Numbered from the stretch's first letter, positions 43,281 to 51,464 are shown. The stretch is DNA of 64,000 nt from Bacillus sp. BA3 (GCA_002835675.1 PIZR01000012.1:1-64000), one strand, 5' to 3'. Notes: generated by a model from the letters alone, not told the origin. Program-made: numbers and translations.

Positions 43281-44483
43281 ATGGCACGTGTTTTATTTAT
43301 TAATGCTGGGTCAGAAGGACATATCAATCCAACTATTGGAGTTGTGCAAGAGCTTATTTCGCGTGGAGAAGAGGTAGTGTACTTTACGATAGAATCTTTT
43401 CGAGAACGTATCGAGAAGACGGGAGCTACTGTACGAACAATTGACGGTGAAAAATTTATAGAAGCTTTTCTCTCAGGCGGAAGAAATTATTTACTCGAAA
43501 GAATCAACGGTCTTTTAAATACGGTAGATATCGTCATCCCTAGCGTTCTTGAACAGATCAAAGGAGAGCATTTTGATTACATCATCCATGATTCCATGTT
43601 TGGCTGTGGACGTTTACTTGCCCAAATCCTTAAGCTTCCCGCAATCAATTCTTGTACTTCTTTTGCGCAGACAAAAGCATCATTCGATAAAATGCTGGAA
43701 CAGCTTTCTAAAGAAATTCCTCCAGAAATAGTTAAACCTATACACGATGAATTTCAAAGACTGACGGTAATGGTGAAGGAAAAATATGATGTGGAGATCC
43801 ATTCTACTTACGAAGTTTTTTGTAATCCTGCACCACTTTCAATCGTTTATACAACTAGGGAGTTTCAACCTTTTAAAGAAGCATTCGACCAAACTTACAA
43901 ATTTGTAGGTCCATCCATCTCTTCACGGTTAAAGCAGGATAACTTTGACCTTGCTGATATCAAAGGAAAAAGTCCCATTTACATTTCTCTTGGAACAGTT
44001 TTTAACCGGTCTCTTGATTTTTATAAGCTTTGTTTTGAAGCATTTGGAAATAGCAATCACACGGTTGTCATGTCGGTCGGTCAACAAACCCCACTAATTG
44101 AATTAGGAGAGATCCCCCAAAACTTCATTGTGAAAAAATATGTTCCACAAACGGAAGTGCTAAAATGCACTAAATTATTTATCACACATGGTGGAATGAA
44201 TAGTACCAATGAGGGTCTCTACTACGGGGTTCCGCTAATTGTAATCCCACAAAGCGCGGATCAGCCCATAATTGCAGGGCAAGTTGCCAATATCGGAGCC
44301 GGTATTAAATTACAAATGCAAAGCTTGACTGCAAATCAACTGCGTGAGGCAGCAGATCATGTTTTAAACGACCCATCTTACCATAAATCTGTTTCAAATA
44401 TAAGAGAATCCTTTCAAAAATCGGGTGGATATCACCAAGCTGTTGATGAGATTTTTGAATTTATAGGTCAATACGACATTTAA
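43281..44483 (+). CDS. UGT-type (MGT family) glycosyltransferase
   Basis: From ATG 43281, after AAGGAGTGGTAAA, the product is 400 residues. It has a GT1 GT-B fold: N-terminal VLFINAGSEGHINPTIGVVQ with the catalytic His in GHINP, and the sugar-nucleotide motif FITHGGMNSTNEGLYYGVPL followed by PQSADQPIIAGQ. It is close in form to the Bacillus YjiC/YdhE/YojK enzymes that attach glucose to small acceptors such as flavonoids or macrolides; the natural acceptor is unknown. An in-frame ATG at 43200 exists but lacks a ribosome site. Monocistronic. Confidence 0.9.
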   Translation: MARVLFINAGSEGHINPTIGVVQELISRGEEVVYFTIESFRERIEKTGATVRTIDGEKFIEAFLSGGRNYLLERINGLLNTVDIVIPSVLEQIKGEHFDYIIHDSMFGCGRLLAQILKLPAINSCTSFAQTKASFDKMLEQLSKEIPPEIVKPIHDEFQRLTVMVKEKYDVEIHSTYEVFCNPAPLSIVYTTREFQPFKEAFDQTYKFVGPSISSRLKQDNFDLADIKGKSPIYISLGTVFNRSLDFYKLCFEAFGNSNHTVVMSVGQQTPLIELGEIPQNFIVKKYVPQTEVLKCTKLFITHGGMNSTNEGLYYGVPLIVIPQSADQPIIAGQVANIGAGIKLQMQSLTANQLREAADHVLNDPSYHKSVSNIRESFQKSGGYHQAVDEIFEFIGQYDI

Positions 44484-44538
44484 AATAAATTATCGGTGGC
44501 ATTTTCTTGGTGGCAATTCTTTTTTTATAAATGAAGGA

Positions 44539-44670
44539 ATGAATCAATTTGTATTTTTGAAAGATGGAAAAGTGGTCTGCTATTTATATGGTTATCCTTA
44601 GAATAATGGATATGGTATATTTTTTGAATCTGAGGATGCTGGATATATGCTTAATATTAAGGATGATTGA
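44539..44670 (+). pseudogene. Small ORF broken by an in-frame stop
   Basis: ATG 44539, after a GAAGGA site, reads MNQFVFLKDGKVVCYLYGYP, then TAG at 44599-44601, then NNGYGIFFESEDAGYMLNIK up to TGA 44668-44670. Both halves are protein-like and in the same frame, so this is likely a dead gene. Family not recognised. Confidence 0.4.
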
Positions 44671-44714
44671 AAATTTCGAGTAGACAGAAACGACAGTGTC
44701 GTATATTTGAGAAA

Positions 44715-44775
44715 ATAGGCAAGGGTTTAAATGAGGATGCTGCGGCACCCTTTTTTTGTTGATCTAAAGGGTCAT
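44715..44775 (+). repeat. Interspersed hairpin element, copy 17 (divergent)
   Basis: GGATGCTGCGGCACCC central part with seven T residues, then GATCTAAAGGGTCATTAA as a decayed right module. Related to copies 10a and 18. Confidence 0.5.
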
Positions 44776-44785
44776 TAATATTAAA

Positions 44786-44820
44786 AAAGATCAACCAGCG
44801 ATTTTTACTGGTTGATCTTT
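44786..44820. terminator. Bidirectional terminator at the end of the MFS gene
   Basis: A perfect 13-bp stem AAAGATCAACCAG / CTGGTTGATCTTT with a 9-nt loop lies just past the minus-strand MFS stop. Confidence 0.85.
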
Positions 44821-44861
44821 GAAAAGAATGATGTAAACGGATACATTTTCAGATTAAATAG

Positions 44862-46223
44862 TCAAGATGTAGCTATTTCATGGTCATCTTTTTCTATCGC
44901 CAGTTTAGTCTTTTCCATTGGTTCAATGATCGTAAAGAGGAGGATAAAGGTCATTAAAGAGCTTACTGATAAAAACATGAATACCATATTCCAATTAAAA
45001 GAATCTAAGATCAAACCTACTACAAACGGAGCAAATGCACCACCTAACGATCCTCCAGTATTAACAATTGAAGCGGCAAGGGGCAATTTTTCTTTGGATG
45101 TAATCCCCATAGGATACGCTAAAAACGCTGAATATCCCAAATTCAACAAAATACCCGTAATAAGAAGAACGATACTTAAAAACATTGGGTCATTTGGGGC
45201 GTACAACAATGCATACATGCTGAAGATTGTCGATGCTGCAGTCACTATCATAAGAGGTTTTCGACGTTTGTTAAAGATGTTATCCGAAACCCAACCGCCA
45301 ATTAGATTACCTAACATGGCCCCTATCCATGGAGAGGAGGCAACAAATCCCATCTCCATAATGGAATACTTTTTGACGTTAACCAAATAAGTAGGTATCC
45401 ATGTCATAATGGCATAAACAATACCGACCATGAAAAAGTACCCCAACGTACATCCCCATATATTCCATGAAAGAAAAACCTTCCTATTTGTATCAAGGAA
45501 ATCTACTTTCTTGGTACGAATAATTTTGTCTACCCATTTCATCGAATATTTTTTCTTATTTCCTTTGATTTTCTCATCGATAGTCGAAGGCTTTTCTAAT
45601 TTGATATAATCTATTTCCTCTTTTGAGCAATGTGGACTTTCTTCCGGATTATCCTTTACTAGCAGGAGCCAAAATAAAGCGAAGATAAAGCCCGGAATGG
45701 CAAATATATAGAAAACTTCACGCCAGCCGAAAGCATAAATGATGTAAGCACACAGCGGAGGAACTATGGCAGGAGCGAACTTGATTGCCGACATATAAAT
45801 TCCTGTCGCAGTTCCCTTTTCCTTTCCAGGGAACCAACGGTTAATCGTGGAAATAATTCCGACTGGAAGTGGTCCCTCTGCAACACCTAGTAATATTCTG
45901 CCAATTTTAAGTTGAAGAGCAGAACTAGCCGTTCCGATAAATAATGTTGCAGCCGAAGTAACAATCATAGAGAAGGTGAATATTTTTCGTGTCCCAAACT
46001 TACTATAGATGAACCCAGCTGGAATCTGGATAATTGCATATCCGATGTAAAAAAGACTAGCCATTGCACCAATATCAGTGTTACTCAATTCAAATTCTTT
46101 TTGAAAATATGGAATGACTACACTGATATTTGCCCTGTCTGCACCAGCGATCATATAAGTTAGAAAAATTAATAACATGACTACCCAACGAAATCGAGTC
46201 TTTTTTTGTAATGAATTCTGCAT
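44862..46223 (-). CDS. MFS transporter, anion:cation symporter (ACS) family
   Basis: From ATG 46223 the protein is 453 residues with twelve helices. YMIAGADRANISVVIPYFQK after helix 1 and SKFGTRKIFTFSMIV in loop 2-3 identify the ACS family, which imports organic anions such as hexonates, tartrate, glucarate or phthalate. It is the third gene of a minus-strand group with an RraA-like aldolase and a 2-hydroxyacid dehydrogenase, so it probably brings in their substrate. An upstream in-frame ATG (46244) overlaps the GGAGGGG ribosome site. A 258-bp gap separates it from the RraA gene, so it may have its own promoter. Confidence 0.9.
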   Translation of the reverse strand: MQNSLQKKTRFRWVVMLLIFLTYMIAGADRANISVVIPYFQKEFELSNTDIGAMASLFYIGYAIIQIPAGFIYSKFGTRKIFTFSMIVTSAATLFIGTASSALQLKIGRILLGVAEGPLPVGIISTINRWFPGKEKGTATGIYMSAIKFAPAIVPPLCAYIIYAFGWREVFYIFAIPGFIFALFWLLLVKDNPEESPHCSKEEIDYIKLEKPSTIDEKIKGNKKKYSMKWVDKIIRTKKVDFLDTNRKVFLSWNIWGCTLGYFFMVGIVYAIMTWIPTYLVNVKKYSIMEMGFVASSPWIGAMLGNLIGGWVSDNIFNKRRKPLMIVTAASTIFSMYALLYAPNDPMFLSIVLLITGILLNLGYSAFLAYPMGITSKEKLPLAASIVNTGGSLGGAFAPFVVGLILDSFNWNMVFMFLSVSSLMTFILLFTIIEPMEKTKLAIEKDDHEIATS

Positions 46224-46481
46224 TAGATTTCTTCCCCTCCTCATAAATAATTTGGCACAGTAACGATTTCCTTCTTTTGTAATTTAAATTGTTAGTAAGT
46301 ATAGTGTATAAAGGAATGGAGAACTCCGGTCTAATTTCCAAACACCATTATAAATGTCTGGAAAATTCCAGAGTAATCCACAGAAGAGGGTTACCTCCGT
46401 ATCTACCTATATAACAACGCACAACTTAAAGAGGTACCGTGAGAACATGCTAAGTTACAAGAACTTTAACATACACCATAG

Positions 46482-47201
46482 TTAGTCTCGATTACCTATA
46501 ATAGATTTTTTTACTTTGGATGATTTATTTTTAATTTCACAGCCCCGGTCTTGAAGACTTTTATCAACCCAAGTTCGATCCCACGTCATATTCATGATAT
46601 CATCCATTTCCTGGTGTTCCCTGAGGAACTTAGCTTTCGATTTTTCTATTAACTCATCCGTATCTTGCGGGTTAATGACCACAATACCATCATCATCGCC
46701 GACTACAATGTCTCCAGGATGAACCACTACTCCGCCACAAGAAATAGGAACATTAATTTCTCCAGGTCCGTCTTTATATGGACCCCGTGGATTGACACCT
46801 GCTGCGTAGATTGGGATATCCATCTTTCTTAAGGCTCCGACATCACGAATGGCACCATCGATTATAAACCCGCCTAATCCTCTTTTTTGAGCCCACAATA
46901 CCATTAGTTCGCCCATGATTGCATTTGTTAAATCCCCCTGAGCATCAACAACTAATATATCGCCGGGTTGAGCAAGATCAAGTGCTTTATGAAGCATGAG
47001 GTTGTCACCGGGACGTGTTTTAATTGTAAAAGCAGCCCCAAGTAAGGGCTTATCATTAATTGGACGAATTTTAGGATTCATGCAAAACATACGGTTCATA
47101 TTATCAGCAATTACAGATACGGGTAACCCTTTAAACTCGTTTACTGCTTCTTTAGTTGGACGATTAATGTTTGAATACACACGCATTCCAATATTAGACA
47201 T
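46482..47201 (-). CDS. RraA family protein, probable 4-hydroxy-4-methyl-2-oxoglutarate aldolase type
   Basis: From ATG 47201, after GAGGACCTACATT, the product is 239 residues. It has the RraA/HMG-aldolase core: VSVIADNMNR, GAAFTIKTRPGDNLMLHKAL, GDILVVDAQGD and GGFIIDGAIRDVGAL with the metal/substrate residues (D in DGAIRD). This fold includes class II HMG/CHA aldolases that cleave 4-carboxy-4-hydroxy-2-oxoacids to pyruvate and a keto acid, as well as RNase E inhibitors; in a bacillus with catabolic neighbours the aldolase role is more likely. The C-terminal extension (MTWDRTWVDKSLQDRG) is longer than in RraA. Confidence 0.85.
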   Translation of the reverse strand: MSNIGMRVYSNINRPTKEAVNEFKGLPVSVIADNMNRMFCMNPKIRPINDKPLLGAAFTIKTRPGDNLMLHKALDLAQPGDILVVDAQGDLTNAIMGELMVLWAQKRGLGGFIIDGAIRDVGALRKMDIPIYAAGVNPRGPYKDGPGEINVPISCGGVVVHPGDIVVGDDDGIVVINPQDTDELIEKSKAKFLREHQEMDDIMNMTWDRTWVDKSLQDRGCEIKNKSSKVKKSIIGNRD

Positions 47202-47243
47202 AATGTAGGTCCTCTTTTCTATTTTTACATTCAATTTATAGAG

Positions 47244-48221
47244 TTAAACTGATGCTGAAGTCAATTTCACTAAATTATCAGGCATGTTCCCATCTTCTAC
47301 TTTTCTTATATTTTCAAAGGATAAGCGCAGTACAGTTTCCAACACATCCCTAGTCCCCCCTGCAATATGAGGAGTAGCAAGTATATTATCAAGTTTTAAT
47401 AATGGATTATCTGAATTTATGGGTTCAGATGACCAGGTATCAATGGCTGCGCCAAGTAAACGATTACATTTTAATGCTTCGGCAAGTGATTTTTCATCAA
47501 TGATATTACCTCGGGCTACATTAACTAAAATTGCTGAAGACTTCATGAGTTTCAATTCCTTTTCACCAATCAAGTTCCTTGTGGCTGGTATTAAAGGAAT
47601 ATGGAGGCTTATAATATCTGACTGTGATAATAAATCATTAAAAGTTACATAAGTTAACCCTAATTTTTTCTCCTCTTCAATTGATAATCTATTCACATCA
47701 TAATAAACAACGTTAGTTCCAAAAGCCTTCGATAATGCTGCAACTTTTTTTCCTATGTTTCCTATACCGATTATCCCGTGGATTTTACCGTTCACTTCGA
47801 ACATTGATGGGCGGTATTCCCACATTTTCCATTCACCACTTTTTGTTACTCGATCTAAGAAATGAAGTTTTCTGTACAGGCTTATAATCATGCCGATGGT
47901 CAATTCGACAACACTGTTTGAATTTGCTCCCGGTGTACTGGCTACATGGATTCCAAATTCACTAGCAGCATTTAAATCAATATTATCAACACCGCTTCCA
48001 GTTTTTTGAATCAATTTAACATTGGGTGCTTTTTCTAATAACTCTCTCGTAATAGGATAAGATGCTGTAATTAAATAGTTTGCTTCATGTAATGCTTGCT
48101 CTTTTTTTACATCATCCAAGTCAATCCAGTATTTAACCTCCATATCCAAACTTTTGAATGTATTTATTATTTCATGTGTTGCTGTGAATACTTTTTCAAA
48201 ATAAATAACTTTACAACTCAA
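47244..48221 (-). CDS. NAD-dependent D-2-hydroxyacid dehydrogenase
   Basis: The likely start is TTG 48221, six to seven bases after GGAGGAA, giving 325 residues. It has the D-isomer hydroxyacid dehydrogenase pattern: NAD-binding GIIGIGNIGKKVAAL, catalytic Arg region ILVNVARGNIIDEKSLAEAL, and the late catalytic His in ATPHIAGGT. Such enzymes interconvert 2-hydroxy acids and 2-oxo acids (phosphoglycerate, glyoxylate and others). It is first in the minus-strand catabolic operon and is divergent from a LysR regulator, 127 bp apart, the normal arrangement for LysR control. Confidence 0.9.
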   Translation of the reverse strand: MSCKVIYFEKVFTATHEIINTFKSLDMEVKYWIDLDDVKKEQALHEANYLITASYPITRELLEKAPNVKLIQKTGSGVDNIDLNAASEFGIHVASTPGANSNSVVELTIGMIISLYRKLHFLDRVTKSGEWKMWEYRPSMFEVNGKIHGIIGIGNIGKKVAALSKAFGTNVVYYDVNRLSIEEEKKLGLTYVTFNDLLSQSDIISLHIPLIPATRNLIGEKELKLMKSSAILVNVARGNIIDEKSLAEALKCNRLLGAAIDTWSSEPINSDNPLLKLDNILATPHIAGGTRDVLETVLRLSFENIRKVEDGNMPDNLVKLTSASV

Positions 48222-48348
48222 GATACATTCCTCCAATTCAATTAGACAAAATAATTAATTAACTTTATATTAAATATAGAAAATGAGATTGTAAAACGAA
48301 TTAATTAGCTATTTAATAACATAAATATTGCTATTTGGAGGCAGAATA

Positions 48349-49227
48349 ATGGATTTTCATTCTATTGATACCTTTCTCGCAGTCGTTCGAACAAAAACCA
48401 TTAGCGGTGCAGCAGAAGAATTACATTTAGCGCAAACTACCGTAAGTCAACGAATAAAGGTAATAGAAAAAGAAATTGGGGTTCAATTAATTGAACGCGG
48501 GAAAGGAATAAAACAAATCATTTTAACTCCTCTGGGTGAGGAATTTTATAAATTAGCGAAAGAATGGAGTCGTTTAGGACAAGAAGCGAAGCTATTAAAA
48601 ACGCAAGGCCCACAATTACCCTTGATTGTTGGTGGTGTTGATAGTGTTAATACATTTGTTTTACCAAAAGTCTTTAAAAAACTAAGTAACCATCATCCTC
48701 CAATTAAACTTCAAATCCGAACCTTACATTCCGATAATCTATACTCTGAAGTTGAAAATAGACATATTGATGTGGCCTATTCCCTTAGAAAAAGAGTCCA
48801 TCCAAATGTAAATGTTAAAAAGTGCTTTACATCACCTATGGTTGTTCTTCAAACTTCAGATATAAGTTGTTATATTTCGGAAAAGCTCCATCCTAAAGAA
48901 TTAGATTCTGATTACGAACTATTCATGCCGTGGGGAGTTGAATATCAATCTTGGCATTCTTATTGGTGGGATCCTTTATCGATTTCACGTATAAAACTAG
49001 ACAGTACTCATTTGCTTCTACATCTACTTCAAGATCCATTACAGTGGGCTATAGTTCCTAAATGGATAGCTGATGAAGCAATTAAACGTGGAAGTTACAA
49101 AATTTATGAACTTACAGATTCACCCCCGGATTATACAGTTTATGAACTTACTCATATAAAACAAACAACGCTTAAGCAAAAGGCTATAGAAACCATTGAT
49201 CACTACTTTCAGGAAGAGTTCTATTAA
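48349..49227 (+). CDS. LysR family transcriptional regulator
   Basis: ATG 48349, after TTGGAGGCAGAATA, starts a 292-residue LysR protein. The N-terminal winged HTH is clear (DTFLAVVRTKTISGAAEELH, then TTVSQRIKVIEKEIG) followed by the effector-binding domain (LPLIVGGVDSVNTFVLPKVF). It is divergent from the hydroxyacid dehydrogenase/RraA/MFS genes and probably activates them when the substrate is present. The AT-rich intergenic region contains repeated AATTAATTA stretches but no operator I can define. Confidence 0.92.
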   Translation: MDFHSIDTFLAVVRTKTISGAAEELHLAQTTVSQRIKVIEKEIGVQLIERGKGIKQIILTPLGEEFYKLAKEWSRLGQEAKLLKTQGPQLPLIVGGVDSVNTFVLPKVFKKLSNHHPPIKLQIRTLHSDNLYSEVENRHIDVAYSLRKRVHPNVNVKKCFTSPMVVLQTSDISCYISEKLHPKELDSDYELFMPWGVEYQSWHSYWWDPLSISRIKLDSTHLLLHLLQDPLQWAIVPKWIADEAIKRGSYKIYELTDSPPDYTVYELTHIKQTTLKQKAIETIDHYFQEEFY

Positions 49228-49249
49228 ACGTTCCTATCACTACTTGTGG

Positions 49250-49345
49250 TGGTGTCTACAAGTCTTAAAGGTGCTTTACTTCAATAAGGAAGGTTGCTGC
49301 GGCAGCCTTTTTTTGTGGAGCTAAAGGGGCAATTTAGCTGAAGAG
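49250..49345 (+). repeat. Interspersed hairpin element, copy 18 (second type, covarying stems)
   Basis: GTCTTAAAGGTGCTTTACTTC, then central GGTTGC / GCAGCC stem with seven T residues, and a perfect right hairpin AGCTAAA / TTTAGCT around GGGGCAA (49319-49339). Two base pairs differ from copy 3 with pairing kept. Confidence 0.85.
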
Positions 49346-49426
49346 TAGTGACATATAAAGGTATTGTCCTATTTACATAGAATATTTTAAGAGAATAGCA
49401 TGTAAAAAAAAAATTGGGGGACATAT

Positions 49427-50071
49427 ATGGACATTTGTTTTATTGGTGGCGGAAATCACACGGATAATGAATTAGGTGAAGTGTTCCTGGAACTTTCAAA
49501 AATGATTAAACGTGATGCTAAGATTTTAATTATCCCTTTTGCAACCGACAATTCCAGGTATGAAAGTTGGATGGCAAGTATAAAACAAGCCTTTTCAATC
49601 ATGGAGAATGTAAGTATTGAATTATTAAACGAAGACCTTTCAGACAAAGAAATGAAAAAGTCTATAAAAGAACATGATATTCTTTACTTTATTGGTGGAA
49701 AGCCAGAAAGGTTAATCCATGTTATAGAAGAAAAAGGACTTGTCCCAATTATCAAAGACTTTCAAGGTTTAATCATCGGATATAGTGCGGGTTCATTAGC
49801 CTTCTGTAATGATTGCATAATAACAAAAGATAAAGACTACCCAGTAACGGTAGTGATCAAGGGCTTAGGATTAGTTGGGTTTAGCGTTGAGGTCCATTAC
49901 GAGGATAATATAGATGGAGAATTAATTCCCCTTTCAAATGAACGAAAGATATATGCTATACCAAATGGAAGTGCGATTTTCTCCAAGAACGGGGAACTAT
50001 ATAAAGGTATAAATGATATCTATTCGTTTCAAAATATGAAAAAGGAAAAAGTGAATTCCAAAGTCTTATAG
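49427..50071 (+). CDS. Peptidase E / S51-type glutamine amidotransferase-like protein
   Basis: A 214-residue protein starting after TTGGGGGACATAT. It has the S51 fold: CFIGGGNHTDN at the start, ILYFIGGKPERLI in the middle, and the nucleophile elbow IGYSAGSLAFC with catalytic S120. Members are aspartyl dipeptidases (PepE) or related acyl-hydrolases; in Bacillus they are usually annotated as type 1 glutamine amidotransferase-like. Specificity unknown. Monocistronic, placed between two hairpin elements. Confidence 0.87.
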   Translation: MDICFIGGGNHTDNELGEVFLELSKMIKRDAKILIIPFATDNSRYESWMASIKQAFSIMENVSIELLNEDLSDKEMKKSIKEHDILYFIGGKPERLIHVIEEKGLVPIIKDFQGLIIGYSAGSLAFCNDCIITKDKDYPVTVVIKGLGLVGFSVEVHYEDNIDGELIPLSNERKIYAIPNGSAIFSKNGELYKGINDIYSFQNMKKEKVNSKVL

Positions 50072-50125
50072 AACTGGCAGGCGCTTTATCCCAATAAGCC
50101 GCGGCAGCATTTTTCATATGCGGGA
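50067..50125 (+). repeat. Interspersed hairpin element, copy 19 (degenerate, last in the window)
   Basis: TATAGAACTGGCAGGCGCTTTATC followed by AATAAGCCGCGGCAGC and ATTTTTC. The central stem no longer pairs well and the right module is lost. No further copy was seen to 64,000. Confidence 0.45.
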
Positions 50126-50167
50126 GCAAGGTCGCAGGAAGCTAAGGATAGAGAAAAGGAGACTGCA

Positions 50168-50479
50168 ATGAAAATAAATTTAATGATTTTCATTACATCA
50201 ATAAAAGAACAAGAAAATGGTATATCAATGATGAAAACAGTTGAATCTGATATTCGTCCTGTTAAAGGGGATATAATGGATGATCCAGGATTCGATTCAG
50301 GATTTCATAATGGATATGAAGTTGTAAAGGTTTCGATTAATTATGCCTCAAATGAATGTTTTGTTTCGCTGCACCCGCTTGCGATTGAGATTAAGGAAAT
50401 CAGGATGGAAACCTATATAGAGAAACTGGAAGCAAACGGTTGGCGTGCTGTCTCAAAAGAGGAATTGAAAAGTATGTAA
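50168..50479 (+). CDS. Hypothetical protein
   Basis: A 103-residue ORF starts at ATG after AAAAGGAGACTGCA. The core resembles a short alpha/beta domain: VESDIRPVKGDIMDDPGF, YEVVKVSINYASNECFVSLH and ANGWRAVSKEELKSM. The N-terminal 20 residues are hydrophobic (MKINLMIFITSIKEQ) but not a convincing signal; the ATG at residue 21 or 22 is an alternative start. It lies 38 bp upstream of the SRPBCC gene and may be cotranscribed. Family not recognised. Confidence 0.65.
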   Translation: MKINLMIFITSIKEQENGISMMKTVESDIRPVKGDIMDDPGFDSGFHNGYEVVKVSINYASNECFVSLHPLAIEIKEIRMETYIEKLEANGWRAVSKEELKSM

Positions 50480-50517
50480 AAAGGTAAACCCATAAAATTG
50501 ACGTAAGGAGCATGTAA

Positions 50518-51015
50518 ATGGAAAAATACTCAACAACCACTTTAAAGATGACAAGAAATTTTGATGTAGTGCCTGAAATGGTTTTTGATGCATGGTTGAA
50601 CCCTGAGATGATGAGAAAATGGTTTTTTACATTGGAAGGGACAAATAAGGTGGCACAAAATGATCCTCAAGTGGGAGGTACTTGGGAAATTATTGATCAT
50701 CGCGATGGAAAAGATTATCGGGCGATAGGGGAGTACTTTGAAATGGACCCTCCCAATAAATTAGTGTTCACTTTTAAAATGCCGCAATTCAGTGAAGCGG
50801 CAGATACAATTACAGTTGAACTGAAAGAACTTCAAAAGGGCTGTGAAATGGCATTTTCACAAAAAATCACCGTTCCTCATGAAGAAAATTGGACAGAATC
50901 CGATATCGAAAAAGCTCTTGGAGAGTATCACGATGGATCTGAACATGGCTGGAACTTAATGTTTATGGGACTGAAGGAACTGGTTGAAACTGGACAAGTT
51001 AGCTATAAAGGCTAA
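50518..51015 (+). CDS. SRPBCC domain protein, AHSA1 type
   Basis: A 165-residue protein with the Aha1 C-terminal / AHSA1-like START fold: ATG follows TAAGGAGCATGTAA; motifs are RNFDVVPEMVFDAWLNPEMM, KWFFTLEG, GEYFEMDPPNKLVFTFKMP and a C-terminal helix (HGWNLMFMGLKELVET). Such proteins are thought to bind lipophilic small molecules; no specific role is known. Intact, ordinary length. Confidence 0.88.
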   Translation: MEKYSTTTLKMTRNFDVVPEMVFDAWLNPEMMRKWFFTLEGTNKVAQNDPQVGGTWEIIDHRDGKDYRAIGEYFEMDPPNKLVFTFKMPQFSEAADTITVELKELQKGCEMAFSQKITVPHEENWTESDIEKALGEYHDGSEHGWNLMFMGLKELVETGQVSYKG

Positions 51016-51099
51016 TAGTCGTGGGCCACAGTTTTTAGACAAAAGGGAATCGGAATCGCATCCAGAACCCTGAAGGTCGGAATGGATCGAAGAAATTTG

Positions 51100-51200
51100 C
51101 GACACTCCTGCCGAATAACTGGCTAGTCAAGACCCCACAGACGCCTGCGTCGAGGAGGCTTGGCAGACAGTCGGCGGAAAGGGTGCGGATTTCTGAAATC
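51100..51200. repeat. Degraded GC-rich intergenic repeat of a Bacillus type
   Basis: The sequence CGACACTCCTGCCGAATAAC, then GACCCCACAGACGCCTGCGT, CGAGGAGGCTTGGCAGACAG and TCGGCGGAAAGGGTGCGGAT is much more GC-rich than its surroundings. It resembles a well-known intergenic repeat found in many copies in Bacillus species (CTCCTGCGGG... AGACCCCGCAGG... GAGGAGGCTC...). This copy has many substitutions. Recognition is from memory. Confidence 0.6.
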
Positions 51201-51257
51201 AGATGGAATGTTTTCGAAACTCAATTACAGAGTTTGTGCTAATAGTCGTTTGCCAAT

Positions 51258-51290
51258 GAAAAGCTCTCCAAATTAACTGGAGGGCTTTTC
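51258..51290 (+). terminator. Hairpin downstream of the SRPBCC gene
   Basis: GAAAAGCTCTCCA / TGGAGGGCTTTTC (13 bp with one wobble, 7-nt loop); weak T-tract downstream. Confidence 0.6.
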
Positions 51291-51383
51291 GGAATGTAGT
51301 TTTATATATTGACAATCCCCTTTGAATTGGTAATATTTACTTTATTATTACATATGTGATTTTTAATAGAAGGCGGTTTAATT

Positions 51384-51464
51384 ATGGATGGGAAAATCAG
51401 TTACGACGAGTTTCATAAACTGAAAGAAAGTGGGCAATATCGCAAATTGGTCATGTTATTATGA
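51384..51464 (+). CDS. 26-codon leader ORF coupled to the EamA gene
   Basis: ATG 51384 follows AAGGCGG and encodes MDGKISYDEFHKLKESGQYR, then KLVMLL. Its stop TGA overlaps the EamA start codon as ATGA (51461-51464), a classic translational coupling signal; the EamA gene has no ribosome site of its own. It may be a control peptide, or the remains of a truncated upstream gene. Confidence 0.5.
   Translation: MDGKISYDEFHKLKESGQYRKLVMLL

Noticed and set aside
44812-45390. 192-codon plus-strand frame antisense to the ACS transporter
   Set aside because: It is the complement of a well-supported MFS gene, has no ribosome site and no family character.
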